Shown: positions 27,644-35,483 of the stretch, piece by piece
How the letters are laid out: each line of letters begins with the position of its first letter
Position numbering within the stretch: the stretch's first letter is position 1
Source of the DNA: Deltaproteobacteria bacterium
Lineage (GTDB): Bacteria > Desulfobacterota > Desulfarculia > JACQYL01
NCBI GenBank assembly: GCA_016208165.1
Contig: JACQYL010000126.1
Coordinates: forward strand, 1 to 60,997
DNA: 60,997 bases
Direction of reading: 5' to 3'
Translations under genes and position numbers: made by a program
The notes under the pieces: model-generated
What the model was told of the DNA's origin: nothing
Database searches by the model: none
What the model saw: only the letters and a program-made list of their open reading frames with translations

Positions 27644-27665
27644 AACCCATCTTAAATTATGGGTT
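27644..27665. promoter_or_regulatory. Inverted repeat 2 upstream of abiEi
   Basis: AACCCAT and ATGGGTT flank eight bases. The ACCCAT half-site equals that of repeat 1, 74 bp away. The pair probably brackets the promoter. Confidence 0.58.
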
Positions 27666-27860
27666 GCCCGCGTGCGCGTCAAGCACAGAACAACCCGCCC
27701 ACCGACGTTCCTTCCCCGCCTCCGGTAGATAACCCCAGGGGCGGACTTTCCCCGCCACACGGCGCGAATGTCGCGCCCGCAAGGGCAAGAAACCGAGAGG
27801 ACTCCGGTGGAAGCACGATCCAACCCGACACCCGACAGCCCGGCATCCGGGTCGGAAAAA

Positions 27861-28227
27861 AGGCGTACGGTGGTGATTTTGCGCGATTCTTTCTTTCATC
27901 ATGCATGATACAATAACTTGGTAGTACGAAAAGAACGCATGGACGCATCCAGCGCGCTGCATCGCATCATCCGCCGAGGGATCGAAGTGCCAACCTCTTC
28001 CATGACGATACCGGCGGAAACCGGTTGGTCGATCGCTTGGGGAAACTGCTGGGCGAGGCCGCAACACCCTGTTTTACCTGGGGGGTTGGTTCGCAACTGA
28101 GGTAGCAAAGAAACTCGAGCTAAGCAGATCGGCGGTCACCCGCGCTGATCAGCAGGGGTAGACAGATTGTCTCGGATGATGCATTGTCCGTTGAAGAACA
28201 GAAACGCACAAAAACAACCCCGTCCCC
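27861..28227 (+). mobile_element. RAYT-derived element, family B, copy 3
   Basis: The left end carries TACGGTGGTGATTTTGCGCG and the right end CGCACAAAAACAACCCCGTC. Inside, RAYT remnants read HRIIRRGIEV and NLFHDDTGGNRLVDRLGKLL in different frames, plus a WGVGSQL-like end and a helix-turn-helix remnant. Stops and frameshifts disable it. It lies between abiE and the broken thioredoxin gene. Confidence 0.65.
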
Positions 28228-28264
28228 ATTACCGTTGACATTCGATTCCCGGAAAGAAAGTAGC

Positions 28265-28603
28265 ATGAAAACCATTCATACGGGTTTCAACCCGGATTAT
28301 GCGGAAAACGAACCGACACTCGATGAGGTTCGTGCATGAGTTGGCGACGCTATCCTCGAATTCGGTGCACCCTGGTGCGGGCACTGTCAGTCGGCGCAGC
28401 CCGCATTACAGGATGTGCTGGCCGAGCATTCAGAGCTGCCCCACATCAAGATATATGACGGAAAAGGTAAGCCTCTGGGCCGTGCGTTTCGGGTTAAGCT
28501 TTGGCCGACCTTGATCCTGTTGCATGACGGTAAGGAAGTGGCGCGCCTGGTTCGGCCTTTACGCGCTGACGAGGTACGGCGGTTGGTGACGCAATCCGAG
28601 TAG
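28265..28603 (+). pseudogene. Thioredoxin-family gene interrupted by TGA
   Basis: From ATG 28265 the frame reads MKTIHTGFNPDYAENEPT, reaches TGA at 28337-28339 (codon 25), and continues with AILEFGAPWCGHCQSAQPAL, KLWPTLILLHDGKEVARL and a stop at 28603. This is a complete thioredoxin fold with a WCGHC active site. The TGA lies 13 codons before the active-site Trp, at a position with no redox role, so a nonsense change (for example CGA or GGA to TGA) is likelier than selenocysteine. A small GCACC/GGTGC hairpin follows, but with only two loop bases. An intact product would reduce disulphides. Confidence 0.65.
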
Positions 28604-28643
28604 TTTACAAGAATTCATTGCACTTGATCGGCGAATGGTAATA

Positions 28644-28934
28644 GGGATGTTGTTTCCTTGTTGATCTGCAAACGCAAAGCGGTTATCGGATGCCCATGCC
28701 AAGGCAAGGTCGCATCGACGCCCCCCGGCGCGCTGCATCATATCGCTATCCGAGGAATCGAAAGGCGGACGATTTTCGAGGATGATAATTAGCGGACGGA
28801 CTTTCTTGAACGACCGGCCGGCCATCTCCCGCGCGGCGAAGAGGGCGGAGGAGGATGAAGAGTTCATCGCGGCCGGAGGAGCCGTTCGGGAACTGCTCCA
28901 GACCGAGATAAGTCAACAATGAAACAACGTCGCC
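28644..28934 (+). mobile_element. RAYT-derived element, family A, copy 3
   Basis: The ends GGGATGTTGTTTCCTTGTTG and TCAACAATGAAACAACGTCG are inverted repeats. The inner frame starts MPRQGRIDAP at ATG 28696 and continues, after a frame change, with IRGIERRTIFEDDN and RTDFLERPAGHL. The tail reads GGAVRELLQTEISQ. It has the same deletion pattern as the copy at 19910. Confidence 0.7.
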
Positions 28935-28946
28935 TTTCTCCCTATT

Positions 28947-30047
28947 TCATCTCGTTTTTTTCATGGCTTTAATTTTCAAGGCGACCTCTTTCCAGCGCTC
29001 CTTTTCCACACGGTCAGCACTTTTGTGCCGGCGATGGGACAGATATTCCAGTTCACGTTTCATTTTCCGGTAGTTTTCCAGCCTGTCCCTTGAGATTTCA
29101 CCTTTATCGACTGCCGCGAGGACCCGGCAGCCGGGCTCGTGGGTATGGCTGCAGTTTGTAAAACGGCATCCCAGACCTAGCTTTTCAATCTCGGGAAACG
29201 CAGCTTCGATCCCTTTATCAACTTCCCAGAAGGCAATTTCCCGGATCCCGGGGTTATCGATCACCATTCCCCCCTGGGGCATCATGATCAGATCCCGGGA
29301 GGCGGTAGTGTGTTTACCCTTGCCCACATGGGTGCTTATGGAACCGGTAAGCTGTACGGTTTTACCGTAAAGCCGGTTCACCAGGGTGGATTTGCCCGCC
29401 CCGGAAGACCCCACCATGGTAGTGGTCCGGCCTGGAGACAGATAGGGTTCCAGAGAGGTCAGGCCTGTGTCATCCGATGCCGAAACCAGGTGTATGGGAA
29501 CGCCGAATGCCACGGCTTCTAATTCACTGGCGAAATGCTCCGGGTCCTGGTGAAGATCTGCTTTTGTCAGAATGATGACAGGATGCAGGCCGCAGTTGTA
29601 GACCAGGGTCAAGTACCGCTCTATGCGGCGCAGGTTAAAATCCTGGTCAAGGCCGCACACGATACATACGGTATCGAGGTTTGCTGCAATTACCTGTTGC
29701 TTTTCCGGCTGTGCGTCCTGTTTGTTACGCGTGCCTGAAGCGCCTCTGGATAAGGCGTTCTTTCGTACCAGCACCCTGGAAATCACAGCATCGGTCATGA
29801 GGACCCAATCCCCTGTGACCGGAACCATGCCGTCGGCGTCATGTTTGAGCCTTCCGGCCAGGGTGGCAAGGCATTCACTTTTACCGTTGCTTGTGCGAAA
29901 GCTGTTTTTTCTTACCCCGACCACTCTGGCGGGGATAAAGCCGTCGTTGGAAAAGTGTTCCAGCTGTGTCTGAAAATGGGACGTCCATCCCATCTGTGAA
30001 AGGTGATGAATGTCGTCGTTTTTATTTGTATTTTGTTTGATGCTCAT
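28947..30047 (-). CDS. rsgA: Ribosome small-subunit-dependent GTPase A
   Basis: The 366-residue product shows the circularly permuted GTPase order of RsgA: an N-terminal OB fold (residues about 35-100), then G4 (LTKADL), then G1 (VGSSGAGKSTLVN), then G3 (DNPGIREI). A C-terminal zinc site has CRFTNCSHTHEPGC. RsgA helps 30S subunit maturation and releases late assembly factors. The length is typical. It is transcribed toward the accessory region and marks its edge as core genome. Confidence 0.95.
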   Translation of the reverse strand: MSIKQNTNKNDDIHHLSQMGWTSHFQTQLEHFSNDGFIPARVVGVRKNSFRTSNGKSECLATLAGRLKHDADGMVPVTGDWVLMTDAVISRVLVRKNALSRGASGTRNKQDAQPEKQQVIAANLDTVCIVCGLDQDFNLRRIERYLTLVYNCGLHPVIILTKADLHQDPEHFASELEAVAFGVPIHLVSASDDTGLTSLEPYLSPGRTTTMVGSSGAGKSTLVNRLYGKTVQLTGSISTHVGKGKHTTASRDLIMMPQGGMVIDNPGIREIAFWEVDKGIEAAFPEIEKLGLGCRFTNCSHTHEPGCRVLAAVDKGEISRDRLENYRKMKRELEYLSHRRHKSADRVEKERWKEVALKIKAMKKTR

Positions 30048-30326
30048 GGTTGAGTCCTACCTATCTTTACCTATCATTTTACCGATTTCTGTCGGCGCAT
30101 GAAACCGCACAAGGCAGAAACGCAGCCCACAGCGCCGGCGCTTTTGATTATCTTTTGATATCCGGATGCAGGCGACGTTGCCGACAGAGGAGGCAACTAT
30201 AGTGGTAGATTCTCAATCAGAGATCCGCTCATTCCCCGGAATTTTCGAGTCTCAAGCCGTTCACCATGGACGGCGGAGAGACCGAACTATCTCGCTACAA
30301 ACCATCCTTCACGGTTCCGCGCCTCG

Positions 30327-30596
30327 CTACAGCGGTTGAAGAACCAGGGTCACCAGATTGTGGCGGTCCGGGCATTCGAGCGTGAGATGTCCTTCCGGAG
30401 CCCAGGGGATCGTTCCTCCGAACTGCAGCACCGATAAGTACGGAAACAGATCATGGTAGAAGAATCCGCAGAGACCGCCGGCGTTCCAGCAGCTCAGTTT
30501 GAAATGGTCTCCCGGCTTGTGACCGGCTCCGCAGGTTCCCTTGACGGAAACGATTTCGGCCTGGAATTCCTTGAACGTCTCCGGTGTAACGGCCAT
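30327..30596 (-). CDS. TIGR04076-family small protein
   Basis: The 89-residue protein begins with EFQAEIVSVKGTCGAGHKPG and has KLSCWNAGGLCGFFYHD, then IPWAPEGH and LECPDRHNLVTL. Four conserved-looking Cys and the pattern fit the TIGR04076 family of small proteins of unknown function, common in anaerobes. GGAGGG lies just before the ATG. No partner gene is adjacent. Confidence 0.75.
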   Translation of the reverse strand: MAVTPETFKEFQAEIVSVKGTCGAGHKPGDHFKLSCWNAGGLCGFFYHDLFPYLSVLQFGGTIPWAPEGHLTLECPDRHNLVTLVLQPL

Positions 30597-30772
30597 GCTT
30601 TCCCTCCTTCACGTAACGAACCCGTTCGCCTGAACGAATCGATACTGTGTTGCGACGCTTGAACCCCCGTCATGGCCTATCGCCAGTCCTGGGAACTGTA
30701 GGGCGAAGTCGGAAAGCTCTCGAATTCCGAGCTGTGGTCGGACGCGGCCACGACTTGCAAGGGCGGCGTCCG

Positions 30773-31546
30773 CTATCGCAACCATTTCTCGGCGATTTCC
30801 CCAAGTTCACTCGGACTAAATTGGGCGATTCCCTTGTTGAGGATATCCAAAAGGACCTGATTGCCCTTCTTTACCGGCAGGGTCATATGCCCCTGATCCA
30901 CCGGCAATCCTACCCGTTTGACTCGGTCTCTCAGGTTGTTTTGGGTGAGGACGTAATACACGACCAGTTCATCCATGACAATGGCGTCCAAGCCGCCCGC
31001 GGCGAGCGTCTTGATGGCGTCCGGATAGTCCTTGAAGCCTTCGGGTTTTAAACCGGCGGCTTCACATAGCACCTGCCCCGAGTCGCCTTTAACGACCCCC
31101 ACTTTCGTCTCCTTCAGATCGTTCAACCCGGCCGGCTCCTTGGAAGATTGCGCCTGAATGAAAATGTAGGTGTTGATGTCCATGTAATGACGTGAGAAGT
31201 CGAAGTATTCGGCGCGTTCTTCGAGAGGGAAGATGCCGGCGAGGGAGTCGTACTCGCCCTTCTTGAGCCCTTCCAGCTGACCATTGAAGTGTGTGGGGGA
31301 AAAGACCACGTCGAAACCGAGTTTGCCGGCCAGACGAGTCCAGTAGTCCACGGAAATTCCCTGGGCGCGACCATCTTCAGCCACAAAACCAAAAGGCGGG
31401 TAGTCATTGAATGCGCCTACCTTAATGGGAGCGTGCTGTTTCAGCCAGGCGGATTCTTCCGGGGTGAGCAGATCATCGGCCTTCGCCCAGGGAAAAGAAG
31501 CCATGGTTGCCAAGATGAAAACAATCAGAAGCAGGCGTTTGTTCAT
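30773..31546 (-). CDS. Periplasmic amino-acid-type solute-binding protein
   Basis: The 257-residue protein starts with a signal peptide (MNKRLLLIVFILATMASFPW, cleaved near AKA). The mature part is a family 3 solute-binding domain: IKVGAFNDYPPFGFVAEDG, GISVDYWTRLAGKLGF, KVGVVKGDSGQVL and GGLDAIVMDELVV. Such proteins bring amino acids to ABC permeases or act as sensor inputs. No permease or ATPase gene is adjacent, so it may be an orphan or act with a kinase elsewhere. Confidence 0.85.
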   Translation of the reverse strand: MNKRLLLIVFILATMASFPWAKADDLLTPEESAWLKQHAPIKVGAFNDYPPFGFVAEDGRAQGISVDYWTRLAGKLGFDVVFSPTHFNGQLEGLKKGEYDSLAGIFPLEERAEYFDFSRHYMDINTYIFIQAQSSKEPAGLNDLKETKVGVVKGDSGQVLCEAAGLKPEGFKDYPDAIKTLAAGGLDAIVMDELVVYYVLTQNNLRDRVKRVGLPVDQGHMTLPVKKGNQVLLDILNKGIAQFSPSELGEIAEKWLR

Positions 31547-32422
31547 GGCGCGTATTCTCCTGTTTCATTCCGGTGTTCGCACCGGAGCCGTGTGAAGCAT
31601 CCGGCTCCAGGTACTTTCAAAGGCACATCGGCAACGTGCTCCTACCGAGCGCCTCCCCGTACCATTTGCGCTGGAGGTTGTGTAAACAGCGCCCGGTAAG
31701 GTGGAGGCGCGGGCTCGACCCCTGTCCGGGAACGGCGAATGAGGCCGAGGTTCCGTGACGCGCCGCTTCGCCCGGCGACCAAGGGGTGGCGTCTGCTTAT
31801 AGTATCGAATATAGTCTCAGCAAAGCGGCTCCGTCCACTTTTAAAGCGGCTTGGCTTTGTTTTCTATCTCATAAAAGCCGGGTATCACCGTTCTTGCAAG
31901 CATGTCGGGTCTCGAGCCGGAGAGCTTCGGGGGCATCGGTTGATCCACGTGTCCGGGGCCGGAGTTCAGAAGGCGTTTTGCACTCAGCGAGAGGGATTTC
32001 GAAAGCCCTGTCCTAGCCGGGGCCGGGCGTTTGGCCAATCTTCCCGGATATCGGCCATAAGGGACGCTGAGCCGGGTCATAGTCCTCCGCCCACTGAAAA
32101 ATCGTCCAAAGACCACTGAAAAATCGTCTTTTGGACTATGGCGAACTTGGGACGTTTACATTTATAACACAATCAGCGTCTCAGGGTTTTCTTTCTGTTT
32201 GTTTTCATGAAATGCCCTATGGAAAACGTACCGACCGGAACCTGGTGAGGGATGAATCGAAAACGAATTTGCCCTTTCCCATCAATCCGCCGATTGCATC
32301 GGCAGTTTCAACCATCGTCCGTTCACCGGAACGACCCATTCATACATAGCTGCATCGGACCCTTTAGGAAGAGAGGGGTCTTTGCCCTGCAAAAGATTAA
32401 CATCCAGAGATAAGGAGGAACC
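31547..32422. other. Long intergenic region before the methyltransferase locus
   Basis: No convincing gene is seen in about 880 bp. A direct repeat CCACTGAAAAATCGTC occurs twice at about 32090-32128. A hairpin of GGAGCCG and CGGCTCC lies near 31580-31610. The promoter of the methyltransferase locus should lie near the right end; I could not pick it with confidence. No cobalamin riboswitch was recognised. Confidence 0.5.
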
Positions 32423-33361
32423 ATGTTTCAACTTGCGACGAAACAACAGGTAGTGGATATCGGAGGGGTCAAGGTCGGTGGACAACCCGGCGAGTATCCG
32501 TGTGTATTGTGCTCGTCCATTTTCCAGAAGGGTGACCGTGTATTTGAAGGAAAGAAACGGAAAGAAGGTTTCAACGAAGCGTATGCCAGAGAACTTCTCC
32601 AGAATCAGGATAAGTTGGCCAATGAAACCGGAGTTCAGGGCATGGCGGACATCGTGGCCAACACGGGAGAGGAGTTTAAGCGATTCATCGATTTTGTGGT
32701 GGAGAACTCGACAATGCCTTTCTGTGTCGACGCGTGGGTCATGAAGCCCAAACTGGAAGGCGTCAAATACTGTGCGGATCAAAATCTCATGGACCGCATG
32801 TTTACCGTGTGGGAGCAAGACCTCGAGACGGAGATTAAAGAGATCGCGGCCATGGGCGTAAAGAACGTGTTGCTCGTTGCTTTTGATCAGGAAGACCAAA
32901 TGCCGAGCGGCCGGATTTCGGGTACGCAGAAACTCCTGGACGCCATTGAAAAAGCCGGAGCCAAATTCAATACCATCGTAGATACGTCCGTTATGAACGG
33001 GCCCGCCACAGCGTTCTGTTCCATTGCCAACCGGATGGTCAAGGAAAAATGGGGTTTCCCGGCTTCAAGCGCCCCCAGCAACGGCTCCTACATGTGGAAA
33101 GCCGCACGGGAGATGTGGGGATTCAAGGGGTGGAGCGCTACGGACGCGGCCCTCGAGAGTCTGGCGGCGTTTACGTTCCACGACATGATTTTTAGCGGTC
33201 CCATGGCCGGAGCGGCGCGTCTGTTTCCCGCGGTTGCCCTGACCGAAGCGTTCCTGGCCGCCTATGTTTTCGGAGAAACAAAGAAGCTGCCGGCATTGGA
33301 GACGCATCCGCTGTACAAGCTATTCCCGGACTTCGCAGAGCAGCTGAAGGGTATGCAATAA
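32423..33361 (+). CDS. MtrH-family corrinoid methyltransferase
   Basis: The 312-residue protein resembles MtrH, the methyltransferase subunit that moves a methyl group between a corrinoid and a pterin; homologues such as MtgA and MtvA use tetrahydrofolate. Landmarks are VDIGGVKVGGQPGEYPCVLC, the acidic pterin-site region MPFCVDAW, NVLLVAFDQED and IVDTSVMNGPA. It lacks membrane segments and is probably a cytosolic TIM barrel. AAGGAGG lies before the ATG. It is first in a run of methyl-transfer genes. The likely role is methyl transfer from the corrinoid protein at 34517 to tetrahydrofolate (inference). Confidence 0.85.
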   Translation: MFQLATKQQVVDIGGVKVGGQPGEYPCVLCSSIFQKGDRVFEGKKRKEGFNEAYARELLQNQDKLANETGVQGMADIVANTGEEFKRFIDFVVENSTMPFCVDAWVMKPKLEGVKYCADQNLMDRMFTVWEQDLETEIKEIAAMGVKNVLLVAFDQEDQMPSGRISGTQKLLDAIEKAGAKFNTIVDTSVMNGPATAFCSIANRMVKEKWGFPASSAPSNGSYMWKAAREMWGFKGWSATDAALESLAAFTFHDMIFSGPMAGAARLFPAVALTEAFLAAYVFGETKKLPALETHPLYKLFPDFAEQLKGMQ

Positions 33362-33437
33362 CAAAACAGCCTGCCGGCAAGGCAGGATGATGCACGCTGT
33401 TGACAAAAATCCAGTTAGAGGAAAGGAGTGGCGATTA

Positions 33438-34490
33438 ATGGCCGATTTGACACCTAAAGAACGCGTAATGAGGTTGCTGAAAAAAGAACCCATCGACACC
33501 ATGCCTTTTTTCAGTGGCATGGGCATGGTGGTTATGCCTGGGATCAAGAAGAGCGGATATAAGTTCGCCACCGTGCATACGAGCGCCGAACGTCTGGCCA
33601 GGTCGGCGATCTGGTCCGCGCGGTTGATGGGATTTGACTGTGCGGTGGTTCCCTATGATATGACGATGGAATCGGAAGCCATGGGCAACAAGATCAGCCT
33701 CTATGAGAATTCCGAAGACATTCTGTACCCGACCATTCCCCACAAACAGTGGAAGTCCATGGACGAAGTGGTGATTCCCGACGACATCATGAGTCGAGGT
33801 CGCTTGCCGCTCGTGTCCGAGGCCATCAAGATTATCAAGAAAGAAGCGCCGGAACTCGCCGTCGGCGCTTGGGTGCTGGGTCCGTTCACGCAGATCGGAC
33901 AGATCCTCGAGCTGGACATGATCCTCAAGGCCGTGTTTAAAGAGAAGGCCAAGGTCGAGTCTTTGTTGGCCAGAATGTCGGATTTGTGCATTCTGGAAGG
34001 CCAGACATGGCAGAAAGCCGGCTGCGACTACATCACCTTGAGAGAGCCCGGTGTTGCAGCGGACCTGTTGAGTCCACGAACCTTCCGCGATGTGATCAAA
34101 CCCTGCCTGACCCGTATTATCGACGGGTGGAAGTCACCCAAACTGCTCCACATCTGCGGCTCTACGGATCCTCTGATCGAAATGATGAACGAATGTCATG
34201 CGGACGGTCTGACCGTGGACATCAAATGCAATATCAAGGAAGCGCGGAAGAAACTGGGTAACAACGTATTGTTGATGGGCAACCTCGACACGTACAACAT
34301 CACCTGCAAACCGGAAACCACCAAGGACCAGGTTGTGGCCGCCATCAAGCAGACGATCGAAAACGGTGTGGATGCCGTCATGCCCGGATGCGATTTGTGG
34401 CCGGATATCAAAGAAGAGAACATGTTGGCTTGCGTCGAGACGACGCATAAGTATGGAAGAAAGCCCAGCCCGGCAGTGGGAAGGCTCTAA
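33438..34490 (+). CDS. MtaA/UroD-family methyltransferase (Cys form)
   Basis: The 350-residue protein belongs to the uroporphyrinogen decarboxylase-like methyltransferases (MtaA, MtbA, CmuA C-terminus). The three zinc ligands of the family are all present: His238 and Cys240 in LLHICGST, and Cys318 in MPGCDLWPD. In MtbA the corresponding ligands are His237, Cys239 and Cys316. Zinc activates a thiol or similar acceptor for methyl transfer with a corrinoid. The ATG at 33438 has AAAGGAG upstream; an earlier in-frame ATG at 33387 overlaps noncoding-looking sequence. The corrinoid protein gene follows after 26 bp. Confidence 0.87.
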   Translation: MADLTPKERVMRLLKKEPIDTMPFFSGMGMVVMPGIKKSGYKFATVHTSAERLARSAIWSARLMGFDCAVVPYDMTMESEAMGNKISLYENSEDILYPTIPHKQWKSMDEVVIPDDIMSRGRLPLVSEAIKIIKKEAPELAVGAWVLGPFTQIGQILELDMILKAVFKEKAKVESLLARMSDLCILEGQTWQKAGCDYITLREPGVAADLLSPRTFRDVIKPCLTRIIDGWKSPKLLHICGSTDPLIEMMNECHADGLTVDIKCNIKEARKKLGNNVLLMGNLDTYNITCKPETTKDQVVAAIKQTIENGVDAVMPGCDLWPDIKEENMLACVETTHKYGRKPSPAVGRL

Positions 34491-34516
34491 AATAAGTTGC
34501 TAAAGGAGAACCGATT

Positions 34517-35185
34517 ATGGCGACAAAAGAAGAGATTATGAAACATCTCAGCGACGGTGTGGTGAACTATCAGGAAGAGGAAGTCAAAGAGTGGGCGCAA
34601 AAAGCGTTGGATGAAGGCGTTCCTGCGCTCCTGGCCATTATGGACGGTCTGGCCGCAGGCATGGAAATCGTTGGTGATCTGTACGAGCGCAACGAATACT
34701 TCGTGCCGGAAGTATTGATGTGCGCGGATGCGCTGTACGCCGGGCTGGATATCCTTCGTCCGCATGTTCCGGAACATGACACCGAGGTCAAAGGCCAGGT
34801 GGTGATTGGTTCCGTCCAGGGTGACGTTCACGACATCGGCAAGAATCTGGTCAAGATGATGTTCGACGTGGGCGGGTTTACGGTTCACGACCTCGGCCGT
34901 GACGTGCCCCTCGAGAATTTCGTGGAAGAGCAGCTCCGCACGGATTCCGAGATCGTGGCCATGAGCGCCATGATGACCACCACCATGCTCGGCATGAAGA
35001 AAGTCATCAAAATGATCAAGGAAAAGAACCCGAACGTGGCCATTATGCTCGGAGGAGCCCCGGTGACCAAAGACGTATCCAAGCTCTTCGGAGCGGATGG
35101 ATACGCCGAAAGCGCGGGCAACGCCGTGTCCGAAGCGATCAAGATGATCGGCCGTCTGCGTGAAGTCCAATCGGGACAGGTGTAA
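34517..35185 (+). CDS. Corrinoid (B12-binding) methyl carrier protein
   Basis: The 222-residue protein has an N-terminal helical cap domain (about 1-90) and a C-terminal cobalamin-binding Rossmann domain. The cobalt-ligand motif is DVHDIGKN with His105, followed by VAMSAMMTTTM and MLGGAPVTKD. It is of the MtaC/MtbC/MttC type. It carries the methyl group as methyl-Co(III) between two methyltransferases. GGAG precedes the start. Its neighbours on both sides are its expected partners: methyltransferases before it and a reductive activator after it. Confidence 0.93.
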   Translation: MATKEEIMKHLSDGVVNYQEEEVKEWAQKALDEGVPALLAIMDGLAAGMEIVGDLYERNEYFVPEVLMCADALYAGLDILRPHVPEHDTEVKGQVVIGSVQGDVHDIGKNLVKMMFDVGGFTVHDLGRDVPLENFVEEQLRTDSEIVAMSAMMTTTMLGMKKVIKMIKEKNPNVAIMLGGAPVTKDVSKLFGADGYAESAGNAVSEAIKMIGRLREVQSGQV

Positions 35186-35483
35186 CGGACTCCATTCGAC
35201 AGCGGCGAAAACAGGGAGAGCCGCTTTAAAACGGCTCGTCCTGCCGGTCGGACAATGTACCGCGGCGGTGTAGTTTTCGTGTCCCCTGTTTGACCTCGTG
35301 TCGAACGGTGGGGGTGGTTTCTCCCAGGGGGAGCGAATGCGAAATCGGGCGCCTTTTTGTGGGGAGCGGGAAACATCCTGCGACAACGGCGTCGTATGAC
35401 CGGCCGGTTATGGGACCGGCTTAACAGTAAGAACGTTCGCCGTCCTGAAAGTGACAGATCATAATCTCGGAGGAAACAACTTA

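Noticed and set aside
31570-31620. Possible group II intron end (GGAGCCGTGTGAAGC-like segment)
   Set aside because: Only a short resemblance. No reverse transcriptase and no domain V hairpin was found nearby.
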